A stretch of DNA of 64,000 nt. Source: Stenopsyche tienmushanensis (Eukaryota > Arthropoda > Insecta > Trichoptera > Stenopsychidae). Below the pieces are notes generated by a model that saw nothing but the letters and a program-made list of their open reading frames with translations, was not told where the DNA came from and made no database searches. Below are positions 23,793 through 35,800 of this stretch, piece by piece. Location: the NCBI GenBank assembly GCA_008973525.1, contig WACJ01000217.1, positions 434,001 to 498,000 of the forward strand, written 5' to 3'. Each line of letters opens with the position of its first letter. The stretch's first letter is position 1. Made by a program: the position numbers and the translations under genes.

Positions 23793-26436
23793 TTAATACC
23801 TTCGATCTCGTCTGTACAATTTAAAGGCTCTACGCCATTGTTTAGATGCTCTTATTGCCCTCTGAGATGACTCTTCCCATTTGATATCTGAATTTTCTAC
23901 GGGAATGGACGAGGAATCTGGACTGATGGATCCGGTGACGCCCATTTCTAAATCTATGACTGGTGTACTTTCCGAAGGTTTGGTTGGCAACGGCATTTCC
24001 AATATTTTTTTAGCGTCTTCTAGTACAGAATTATGATTTGTCATCACGATGCTTTTATCCTGCTTAAAAATTATCGATTCAATTGGCGATTTAAATTTGT
24101 CAAAGTACTTCATTTCTTTTACCTCGTTCCGAGAAACAGGTAAAGATTGACTCGTCTCGCCCTTATCATCGAATTGTTCTATTTGCTCTGGGGGTATTTC
24201 ATCGTCTTTCTTACTCGGTGGTCCTATTACCCAAGCATCGATCGGTTTTGTTGAAGATGGTTTGAGTGGTCTTCGAGCTGGTCGTGCCCTCGATAGGGCT
24301 CTTCCAATATTGCCACAAACGATGCCCCCTGATGTTAAGAAACTCGGCGTTGCTTCTGGCATGGCGTCTGGAAATATTGGCGTTTCATGATCCTCGATTG
24401 AATCTGCAATATTAAAATAATCTTCTTAGCTTTTGCTAATTTGTCGACGAAAATCATTAGCTAAAATATTAAGCCGTGTTTGTGTGGATAAATCAATTTG
24501 GATTCTGAGGACTTGAACTTACGTTTTTGGGAAAGAGCTGTGAAAGGACGTCGTGATAACATTGATGGTATCATGAAAGAAATGGACGGAGAGGGTAATC
24601 CCAAAGCTGTGGCTGGTCTTCTTCGAGGTTTTACTTCTTTTTCAATTGCTGAATAATTCAAATTTGAAAATTCCTGTAAAAAATGTATGCATATCAATGC
24701 AAAAAATCGTCCTTATATATTATTGCTTATAATCAAAATTACCTCGCATAAAGTTCTTTTGCAAGAATTGTATTCCGAATCAGATGTTTTCGATTTTGAA
24801 GAACTCTCTTCGACTTCTTCTGAAGATGGATCAGTCATACTGCTTACATCAAACGAACATGAATTGCTTCCATCAGTTTTTATATCTATGGATTTAAAAG
24901 AGCCTGAATCTTCATCTCTGTCCACGGAGTCTTCCTGCTGATCATGGCCGTTTATGAAATATCCATCCAACTTCTTCAGATTGGGTATCAAATCTTTCAA
25001 CGCATTTCTATAGCCACTCTGTCGAGATACAGGCGTACCTCTAATGCTCAATTTTGAAAGACACGGACAGAGCGACAAAAGACTCAAATTGGTCATTGAA
25101 GTTATGGGATTCCTTTAAAATAAATTTATCCAGATTTACAATTTGATCTAAATAAAATTTGTTAAAAAAAAGCCTTTAAAATTACACAATTAAATACCCA
25201 TCAAGATTTATGACTTTAATGCTCTCTAATATTGTGCAGGGTCCAACATTGTTGATGTAGTTATCAGCAGCATGAAGTTCTATAAGATTCGCCAGACCAA
25301 ATGTTCCATCCAGATTTGTAAGGCCACATCGTGATACATGGAGAATCTACAAAATGATTCCATGTTAATCCTTTGATTGGTGAGCTAATTTTAACAAATC
25401 CATTTTTTTTATCAGGTCCGCGCAGCGTGAGTGAAGTTTGTATATCAATAAATGAACCTTAACACTGTTGATATTGTTCGGTTCCATAATAGCGTTTTAA
25501 ATGGAATCACTCTTGGTAGCAGACTGAGTTTTAAGCGTATAATTAGTTATGTGACTTTCTACTATTTATTGTGATTCTAAGAAGATCGCCAATTAAAATT
25601 TAAGCACTATGGATCATTTTTCGCAATATTTGAAAATATATAGATGTGTATAGTATAATATTTCTGTGTCAGTAAAATCCAATCACAGCATATGCGCGAT
25701 TACTCATCAACGAGTTAATTTGTTCATAATTATTATTTTTAAATTGAAATTCAATACCTTAAGATGTTGAAGTGATGTTCCTATTTCTCTCAAAGATGTC
25801 AAACCACTTCCATCGAGGCGAAGAATTCGAATATATGGGGCATACGTTTCTAATCGACTCAAAGATATTGCTTCAGCTACCACTCGTAATTTTACTTCTT
25901 TGATTTGGCGAAGTTGATGGAGATCTTGTACGCCAGTCGATTGAAACTGTAGATAATATTAATATTAATTTCATACATTTTTTTCAATTGATATTTTTAA
26001 AAATTGCATTGAATAGACTCACCAGAAGCTCCAATAATGTTTGCTCTCTTGGAAATACAACTCGTTGATTTCCAGAATTTTCAACACCAATATCATAGCC
26101 GCCAGATAATATCCTAAATTTTAAAATGAAAACACATTTCATGTATAAAAATATTTCGCCGAATAGTTGCTGCGGGCGGTGGCATATGTTAGAGTAAATG
26201 CATTTTAATTTTTGTTGTACATTTTAAAACAAGGTATCTTAATATAAGTACCTGAAAAGGGCTGAAGTTTCAGGCGACGGTGAACTTAATGACCCTGGCG
26301 AACTTGGCGTGGAAGTTGTCAAAAGAGTATCAGGAATGGATGGGATCGTAGAGGTCGAAGAAGACCTTCCATTTGCTGATCCATTTCTGTTTATTATTTC
26401 AGGAGCTTCTTCTTCTACGGATTCCAAATACGGCAT
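23793..26436 (-). CDS. LRRC56: Leucine-rich repeat protein LRRC56 (outer dynein arm assembly), seven exons
   Basis: Exons on the minus strand: 26252-26436, 26023-26113, 25758-25946, 25198-25346, 24743-25112, 24523-24673, 23793-24403. All junctions are GT-AG with matching phases, giving 581 aa (human LRRC56 is about 540). After a Ser/Thr/Pro-rich N-terminus, residues about 95-285 carry the LRR block with repeats such as LRLDGSGLTSL and VINLDGNPIT and the LRRC56-like cap (LCPCLSKLSIRGTPV ... YRNALKDLIPNLKKLDG). The rest is an acidic, Ser-rich, then basic and probably disordered tail. The family (ODA8 in Chlamydomonas) works with intraflagellar transport to assemble outer dynein arms. In an insect this suggests sperm flagella or chordotonal cilia (inference). 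The first in-frame ATG is 26436; an AG at about 26447 could be an acceptor for an upstream exon, so the N-terminus is the least certain part. Confidence 0.85.
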
Positions 26437-26439
26437 CAA

Positions 26440-29400
26440 GAATACTAAACAAATTTATTTGCATTTTAAGTGTATTAATTATTTTTGCATAAACGTCTAG
26501 TGATAATTTTGTTTATGTCTACCGGGGGAAAATATGTTTTTTTATAAATTGAAATTGTATGAATTTTTAAAGACGATATTTAGGAATTATTCCTATATTT
26601 TTTTGGCAATAATAGTAAATCTTTGACAGGTTCTCCCATTATGTCCTGATCGACACTTGAGCGTTTGTTCACATTGTTTCATATGCCTACTTAGTGTTTA
26701 CCTTCTATTTTCATTGTCAAATTTGTGACAAGCTATATCATTATGGCTCATATAATTTGACCAAAATTATCCTTGCTTTGTGGAAACGTCAATCAAGATA
26801 AATATGTGTAAACAGCGCGGAAATGACAAAAATGACAAGAAAGACAAAAAGCATTCACGAACACCAATTATTTTTTGATATTCAAAGACGTCATCGCACT
26901 GAAAATTCAAAGACAGAGAGGGGTGTCTTGCATCTCAACATACACTCATATTTCGATAGCAAGATCGTGCTGTAAAGGCACCCATATACGTTTAAATGCT
27001 CGTTGATAATTCGACGCATAACGAGATGCCCATTTTTCTTTACGGTATCCTTTTTGTTAAGGTATACATTTTCATAAAAGTTTGTTTATTGTATGGGTAT
27101 AATCTTTTGGATCTTCTATGGGCTGTTCTGGAATATCGTCATTAGCTGAGTATCAGCACTCTTTTGAAAAGCCTATTTCTTCAGAAGTAAACTAGCAGGT
27201 TTGCATGTTAATCTTGTACACATTAACAGACAAAAATAGCTGAACAACAGAAAGCAGATGCTATGCAAGTTAAACATTAAAAAAATATTTCGGATAAATT
27301 AAAAAAATATTATGTGCTATCAACAGTGTTAAGGTTCATTTATTGAGCTTGGTTCATTATCAAGCTTGTTACATGCTGCAGCGGAGCTAACAGAAAAGTG
27401 GGTTTACATAGTGGACACGCTAGGTGTGTTCTCAGTACGGTAAGGGTTAAATCATTGCAGTTGCGCGCGCAAGGGGCCGCCATCACTCGCGTGATTAGCC
27501 CTTTGAGCTCCTATGTCGAGGCTATATCGACATTTGTTTTTTTACCGATAACTTCCGTTCAAAGTTGTTGATGGAACTCATTGGAAATTTTCGAGTACCA
27601 CAAAGTCCAAACCGAGTAGATCATCGACAGGAGACAACCTACTATTGTGATACGTGCGATTCATAAATAGTAAGGGTCGAGACAATTTCACCTCATCGTC
27701 GTTCGTCTTAAATCATCATAAATTTAGATGCTATATTCGTATGTCCGCCACTTATTATACGTATCAATCCACTTATCTGTCAGGACCGTCGCAGCGTGTA
27801 TGAAGCTTGTGCATAAATAAATAAACACTGTCAATAACACACAATATTCGATCATTTCTTCGTGTAAACATAAACAATACACTTGAAATCGATTTATTAT
27901 ATCATTCACATATCATTATTAGTCGATAAATTGGGGTTAACGATCTATACAAACGTACGATGTACACAAGATACTCTCTCCGTCTCTGTTACTTTCTGAA
28001 CTCAACATGCAAAGCACTCTCCATATCTGACTATATCCGAGCTTAATGTGTAAATATGCTCTTTCTGAATCATTGGAACTCGAACACAATTCTGTGTCTT
28101 ACCTCTTTAAAGGGTTAAAGGGGTATTCTAGTTTTTAAGGCACAAATTTTGGGTGTTTTTGCAAGTTTGTTAAAAAAGAAACAAATAATATTTTTATTAT
28201 ACATTTTTATCAGCTACTTATTGACATTATTAGAATATACAAAAAAATAAAAAAGGGGAAAAAAAAAATAAAATTAAAAAATATATATAAGCTGGTAAAG
28301 TTAAAGGGGTAAAAAAGGTCGTATCCTGATTGATACGATTTCAACCCGTCTAGTCATTTAAAATTAAATAAATAAATGTCGCTACAGAACTTACCTCAAA
28401 AAAAAAAAATGTTTTTTTCATAAAATGATGACATTATTTTTTTCAGTTTTATTTTTTTTTAAAGAGTTAAAAATACAATTTTGACATAAATTTGGTAGCA
28501 ACAATAGAAGGATATATAAAAAAAAGTTTGTAGTAAATTTAAAGTAAATCGTTTAATTAAAACTCGAGATATCATGTCAACTGTGTTAAAAAAAAAATTC
28601 ATTCTGGTAGGATTGGCTTAGTTGCTGCGTTACTAAAATAGCTATAACTCCTTAAATAATCAGAAATTTGAAAATCTCTTTGGAAAATATATTCTTTAAA
28701 GTCTAAACTTTGAAACTATGTAAAAAAAAAAACAAAAACAACCTTTTCCTACATTTAAATTTAATAAACATGAAAAAAAAATATGTTAAGAATGTTTATG
28801 CAATTTTAAAGCAATTGAATTGATCCGATCGATGGGTCATATAATTCAGCACGTCGCTGAGTTTGCAATGCTTATTGCGTATATTATTTTAGGTATGACA
28901 ATTTATGATTCAGAATATCAAAAGGTTGATCATGATTATCGATATGACGTTGCAACACTCAAAATATCAAACGAGCTCAATCATAATGATGCGACCTGGA
29001 TATGGATTTTATGGAATAAGGGAACATTCTAGTGATCTAAATAGGTCATGGTTGACCACCATAGGTCGTTGAAATTGCTTATGCACGATCGCCAAACGAA
29101 GAACCTTTTAGCCAAACAAACTTTCCATAAATATTTACGGCAATTTGTGGGAGTAATCGAGTTATAATTATGTAAACACAAACAGGATGATGTGGATAAT
29201 GTGCCTTCCAAATCAATTGATTTCTAAGAAAATATGGATGTCGTTATGAAATGTTTGAACTCTTGACTCAAGCATGATGAATTTGTAAAAAACTGAATGA
29301 ATATAATTGGATAATCAAGTTTAAACCTCAATTTTAGATTCGGTTCAGTCCATAGTGCAAACTTAGGTTGTCTTCGATCACACTTCAGTGTTTTGTTGTC

Positions 29401-30770
29401 ATGGGGATGTTTTATTGTATGGAGCGCGCGCACCCCTATATATAGAATCAAATTGAATGATTTTTAGCGAACACCCCTAAAATATACGACCATTGAACGA
29501 AATAAAATATGACATTATTTATATATTTTGAGCCCTGAGCAATATACTGGGTCGATTAAAACAGGTATTATCAACATAACTCCATCATCGCCAGCTTATA
29601 TTTGGCTTTTATAGCATTGCAAACTACGATAATGAATAAATAATTAATTGACGGCGACAATGAATGATATTATTCGATTGATGGAGATCTGAGTCGGAAG
29701 ATAGTGCGTTCAGCAGTTTTCTAATAAATATGAAGACCGTATAGATTGAAGATGAAATTCAATTAAAATTTGGAGCAGCGAGTGGCTAATAGAAAGCCAT
29801 AATGCATTCAGGTCGTAATTTGGACCGTTGTGCCATAAAGATTTGGTCTTTCAATAAAATTTTATTAATATTGTACTATCAAAGAAAAGTTTAGAAAATT
29901 GAAAATAAAACCTACACCATTATCTTTAGTAGTTTATTCATTACCTACCAAAATAGTTTTTAGAATCGCTAAAATTCCATATCGAAAAAGCTGTGATAGC
30001 AATCTTTGACACATTCACCCAGGTGGCCCGCTGGGTGATATAAGATAAAGGAACGATAGATGCATCCCGAAATTGATCCAAAGTTTTGAATATTTTAAAA
30101 TTTGATCAATTATTAATGATAAAAATAATTTTTATCATAAGTATGTAAAGATTTTTGTACATGTAATTTTTGTTAAATTCCCCTAAATTTTGTTAATGAT
30201 TGCATATTTTTTAAATTGGTTAACTAAATGGACTTCGGTTTTAAATGTTGAGTTAATTGCTCATGCGTTTATTAAGAAATGCCGATTCTCATTATTAAAT
30301 TGATGATCTTTGCATAACTGCTTAATAGATCTTGCGTCAATTGGATTTTTAGAACTATTAAATATTTGTGAAATTTGAGCTTGCGAAATATTGCACTCAT
30401 ATGAGGTCAAAAATGAGACTACTAGCTATGCATAAATATTTGAAAAGGCAGACAAAAAATAAAATTATGACTAAGATGTGATGATATAGCAATTATTTGT
30501 TTTTGCAGTTGTGTCATCAAGATGGTGTGCTTTAATTGATATATATGGAAGGCTATTAATCTATTGAAAAATGGTACAAATGAAGAGTTAAGATAACTAT
30601 CTTAGATACATATTAGGACTTGCATATATATTAGGTCATCCCGAAAGATATCAATTTTTTGTACGAGTAAATATATTATTTACTCGTACTCGTAGTTCTG
30701 GTAAATATGGAATAAAATAATTCCTCTTCGATTTAAAAAACTTTTGCTTACAGTTTTTGCTTAAACGCCA
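26440..30770. other. Intergenic AT-rich DNA between LRRC56 and Ir76b
   Basis: No gene recognised. It holds a copy of the AATAAATAAACACTG repeat at 27735-27910 and a low-complexity stretch at 28090-28790 whose style (GGGGTATTCTAG, many A-runs) suggests an unclassified repeat. Confidence 0.4.
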
Positions 30771-30779
30771 TTGCATTTC

Positions 30780-31175
30780 AAAGATACGGGATATGTTCAG
30801 AAAGTAAGTGTACTAGATTATTATTTTTTTAAATATATTTTTAAAAAAAGCGATACTCTTGTTGATTAATTTTTTCACATAATCTCCACCCCGTTCAATG
30901 TGAAATGGTGAGCCGTGGTACAAGATTATTTATGCCCTCCTTGAAGATCTTTCCCGCCAGCATCTTTCACCACTTCAGAACCTCTTTTTGCACTTGCTCG
31001 TCGATTGAATTTAATTCCACCTATGTGTGCTTTCAGGAAGTTGAAAAGATCTGAGGGCATCAAGTCAGGGGAATAAGGAGGATGGTTCAAAACATCCCAA
31101 CCAAATGAATCCAATAGCACATCGGCGGCTAAGACTATGTAAGTGTTGAGACACTTCAACGTGAGTTTACATATT
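30780..31175 (-). mobile_element. Mariner transposase relic, C-terminal part
   Basis: The minus strand encodes LLDSFGWDVLNHPPYSPDLM and PSDLFNFLKAHIGG, the mariner signature around the last catalytic Asp, then a frameshift and the C-terminal IERGGDYVKK region. A terminus-like TATGTTCAGAAAGTAAGTGT lies at about 30792. The N-terminal half is absent. Confidence 0.8.
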
Positions 31176-31179
31176 ATCG

Positions 31180-32640
31180 TATTTCTGCGATGCTCACTTT
31201 ATCCATGAGATTCCCCCTCTATCGTTCAGTATTGTCAACCCGTTAAAAACAAAAAAAACACAGCCCGTTATGGCCACAGTACACTTACTTTATGAACTAA
31301 TCTAGTACGTTTACAATTGAAGTTGAAGATGAAAGTTTCAGTGATAATTTTTGTTTTGATTGATATTTTCTTCGACGTGTATACAAACTGAAAACAAACG
31401 AGAGCGTGTGAAAATAATGGATTTCTTTCGGGAGGACCTAGTATATCCATATGTGGGTAACATTTTTGTTTATTCTGAGCCTTATTTTTCCAGTTGTCTT
31501 TGCCAGTATCACCTAAGCTAAGTATATTTGAGGTTTTTTAATGGATCTACCATCATTAAAATCTAAGACGTATGCTAATAAACTTGAATTTCCATTAATT
31601 TAGACTGATTATTCAGCAGTATTTAGTTTGACATTTTTCTGATATATTGAAAATTCAACTTCAGCATTCTATATCTGTTCAGTTGATGATTTCAAATTGT
31701 TGTAAATAGAAAATGTAAATAACGAACTCATTATTTTCCTTGACAGCACGAATATTTTATATCTTCATATAATGATGCACTTTATTGCAACTGACCAACA
31801 TAGCCACGTCATACTTTATTACTCGGTAACATGAAAACCATGTCGACATGCGACGATCCATGTTTCGAAGAACATTAACGAAAATATTTGCTTGTCAATT
31901 CATATGAATTGATCAAGAAAGTAAGTTTCCTTGGTGCGACTGATTTTTTTTTTCTTACTCAAAAAGTAATCTTCTTCTAAAATGATCTTCTATTTGCTTT
32001 TTTTAGAATAAACAATTCCATATCTTTATTTTAAAATCGGAATCGATTATAAATTTATTGTTAAAATAGCTATAAAGTAAATTTGATTGAGTCATTCAAT
32101 GTAATTTCTTAAACTATTAAAAATACCGATCCCGGGATCAGTGATAAATAGATAATATAATTTGTTATTAAATAAATAATAAAAAAAACGTAAAATATAT
32201 TATTTATTACAAAGAGGTATGACGATTACTAGATACTCGTTATAACCGAGATTTGTCATATATCTATTGAAACATGCTTGATGACAATGTATAATTTTGT
32301 TAAATAGTAATGAATTTCTCCGAATGCGTAATATTTGGTGTTAATAGATTTTTGTAGAGCATATAACTATTTCAGCAGTCATAAAAGGTTTAGAGAGCAA
32401 TAATAATAAATTTATTTGTGAAAATAGATGAATATGGCTTCAATGTTTGTGATTACATTTTTATGAAAAATTGAAACCCCTATTTTTATTTTTAAAAAAA
32501 TATTCCTTCCATTGAAATAACCATCGATTCGGTATATTTATAGTGAAATTGCCATCCAAATGAACCCTTCATGAAATGTTGTCCACCATTAAGTGGTGGG
32601 GGTAGCAAAAAGTGAAGGGTAACACCATTTTTATGTATTA
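31180..32640. other. Sequence upstream of Ir76b
   Basis: AT-rich intergenic DNA without coding potential. It may contain the promoter of Ir76b, but I cannot mark a specific element. Confidence 0.35.
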
Positions 32641-32662
32641 TTGTCATACAGGGTCACGCGTC

Positions 32663-32692
32663 CGAAAGCTTCATGCGCTCATGAAGCTTTCG
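32663..32692. promoter_or_regulatory. Perfect 13-bp inverted repeat upstream of Ir76b
   Basis: CGAAAGCTTCATG (32663-32675) is followed by a 4-base loop and its exact complement (32680-32692). It is about 200 bases before the Ir76b start codon, so it could be in the promoter or 5' leader. A role is not shown. Confidence 0.4.
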
Positions 32693-32889
32693 CCGCAGTA
32701 AGCTCTCCGCTCATAAACGTAAGCATGTTCAACCCCGTTTCAGAATTTTAACATTTAAAAAGCGACATGATCATGGTGTCCATTGGTGATCAGTCTGACA
32801 ATCGTTTATTTTACAGGCAAAAATAATGATTCGCAAAAAAAGTCTCACGAAGACTTTCACGAGCTGGAAAATTAAGGCCATTTTTTAAA

Positions 32890-35800
32890 ATGGCCGGACT
32901 CGAATTGATCCTGTCGATGATTTGCCTCAATACGACCCTCTGTGTATTTAATAACAACACTTCAAACAGCTTCAATCTTCAGAATAAGGGTAAGCAATAT
33001 TGAAATAACAAATTATTGTCCTTTTTTATAGCACAAAATAGCATAAATTATTGCCCAGAGAACAATCTAGATTCGAGTGCTTATGTTGATAATTTGGATT
33101 AAATCCTTATTTTATTGTAAATTGGATAAATTTTAAAAATATTCATCATCTATTGAATATTTTTAAATATTGATTTCGATACAACAAAATATTTTTGATT
33201 CATATAGACATTATTTATTATGTTATGCACTCCTTCGTTAAATTATTTTTACTGAAGTTTAACCTCCATATAAATGTATTAGTAGCTATAATAATATAGA
33301 AAGGGTGGTTTATTTTTCTAAATTAGTATTTGCTAATCAAAATTAATATACTTAATAATATTTAAAATTTGAAATAAAGATAGTAAATTGTATAACTTGT
33401 AACATTTGGAATATTTTAGCAAATCTTAAAAAAATATTTTTGTCCTTGTACAAAATATTATTTCCACCCTGTCCATCGGATTCAAAATTTTAGTTGCGTA
33501 ATTTAACATTTACACATGAAATTTAAATGTTAGTGACCATGTTTTAAATATGGAAAATCCATGTCAAATTGGTTCTATAGAAAGGATTTAAAATATTACA
33601 TTATGTTTAACCATTTGATCCAAAGCCGTAACAAGGGTACGAAGCGCCCGTGACAAGTCTTTAGTTTGCGCCCCCCCCACCCCAAAGGAATCTATTTTTT
33701 TAAATATTATTATAATGAAAGGTCATGAGCCACCCATGTAAATTAGCCTCTGATGGGGCTTCTGTGATTTTACATATCATAGGAGGACCTGGGTACGCAT
33801 TTATTCCCGTAAATGCCGCAAAAAGCCCTAAAAAAGAACGGAGCGGCTGGAAGCTCTTTGTGTTCAACTGGTCCGCTTTTCGGATCGCTGACGTAACGAA
33901 TAATCGTATCGCGGTCGGACGCTATACTCGAACATGTCTACAGAACGATTTCGAACTCTCATTACAAAACGATGTTGTCTGAAGAAGACTGATGGGTTGT
34001 TTAAATTTTACAATCAGTCGAAAATATTATTGTATTTATTTTATTGCGGACTTGTACCGGTTGAGATAACGAACATAATCAATCAGTAATTCGCGTAAAG
34101 TAGAATGTTTAAGTAAAATAAAAACCACGTGCAACTTTCGACTGGGTCTGTATTCTATGGTTTGCGTCCCAAGTACAGTTGCGCCCGTGGCGGGCGCCTG
34201 CTTTGCCACCCCTTTTTTACGGCCCTGATTTGATCTAAGCTTTTTAATTAAGTCCAACAAAATTTAAAAAGTATTAGTAAAGTCCTGATATGCTCATAAT
34301 TACTATCATCATAATAAGCATGAGTCGTTCTTGCGGGTCAAATTTAAATAATATGAATTGGTTCAAATATCATAATTAGTTACATGTTGATATAATAAAT
34401 GATTACTAATTTGTTAAGAAAATACAGCCGACCCTTCTATAGCGTCTAGAGAAGGACCACTTTACAAAAAAAACGCTATAGAAAATTAGGCATCCATATA
34501 AAATGTGTACGTTTTTTGTTGTTATAGGAGAGAATCCTATAAATTTGATGTAAATGAATTTACATATTGGTCCAAAAATTGAAACAGATTTTTTTTATTT
34601 GGTTGTATAAAACGGGGCTTTGAACCGGAACTGAACCGAATACTGATAACCGGTCAAAACAGTTTTTTTTATCGGGACGAAAACCGAACTTTAGTCATTA
34701 TCATGTGTTTTGTTTTAATTAACTCTTCTTATATATTTACTATGTACCCAGACTGGGACTCCCAGATTTCAAATTATTTCCTATTGTTATGCACTCCAAC
34801 CTGGGACTCCCAAACTTCCAATCCATAAGTAAATCCTACAATCTTATTAATGTAGAATACTTATCATAAAAGAAGTAATTAAATGTTCTAAATTTTTTTA
34901 TACAAATAAAATCATTTAAATTCAAAAATGAATCACCCGGAACAGAATCTAAAACCGAAAAAAATCATTATTTTTCCCGTAACCGAACCGATATAAATCT
35001 TTGGAACTGAATCATTTTCATTTCGATTTTGGTTTCGGTTACGTTCCCAACTCTTATATTGGTTCGTTTATGGTTTTCGTTCAAGGAAAACAACGATTTT
35101 CCCGTTTATTCCCTTTTTAGTCCCCTTTTATATGCAGCATATTTTTATTACAGTCACGGAACAACCTAAGGATAAAAACACCGATATCAAAAACTTCTAC
35201 AACGGGAAACATTTAAGAATTGGCACAGTTCAGGTAAAAAGAAAAATTAACACTATTTAAATCGTTCAGTTCAAATTTAAATTCATCAAATCAAGTAGAA
35301 TTTAATCTAGACGTTTAAATATAGATCTTGAATATATTCCATTAAAATCCATTCATAAAGAGATTAACTCACTATCAATAGAATGCGCGTTGTCAGTATT
35401 GAATTGTTTAAATTAGTATTATGACAAACATCCAAGAATTTTAATACATCCATGAGTGATTCACGTTTAAAATATCTTATATTATAATGGATATTTTTTT
35501 CTGTATGAAGAACTACCCATTGAGTTGTGCAAGACCTGTTGGTAAAAATGGCACATTGGAAGGATGTGGAGTTGCATTTCAATTTGTTAATCTGCTCAAG
35601 AAGCGATTCAATTTCACCTATGAGGTCATCCTGCCGAAGGAAAATTGGGAGGGCAGCAAAAACAATCCCGAAGATTCCCTGCTTGGACTTTTGAGCCGCA
35701 ATGTAGGTATTCCCCGATATGAAAATATTGGACAATTGAAAAGATCATTGATATGTTTTATTTGCAGGAAATCGACTTGGCAGCAGCATTTCTTCCAGTG

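Noticed and set aside
32651..32664. CACGCGTCCG resembling a cDNA cloning adaptor
   Set aside because: Too short to show contamination, and it continues smoothly into genomic sequence.
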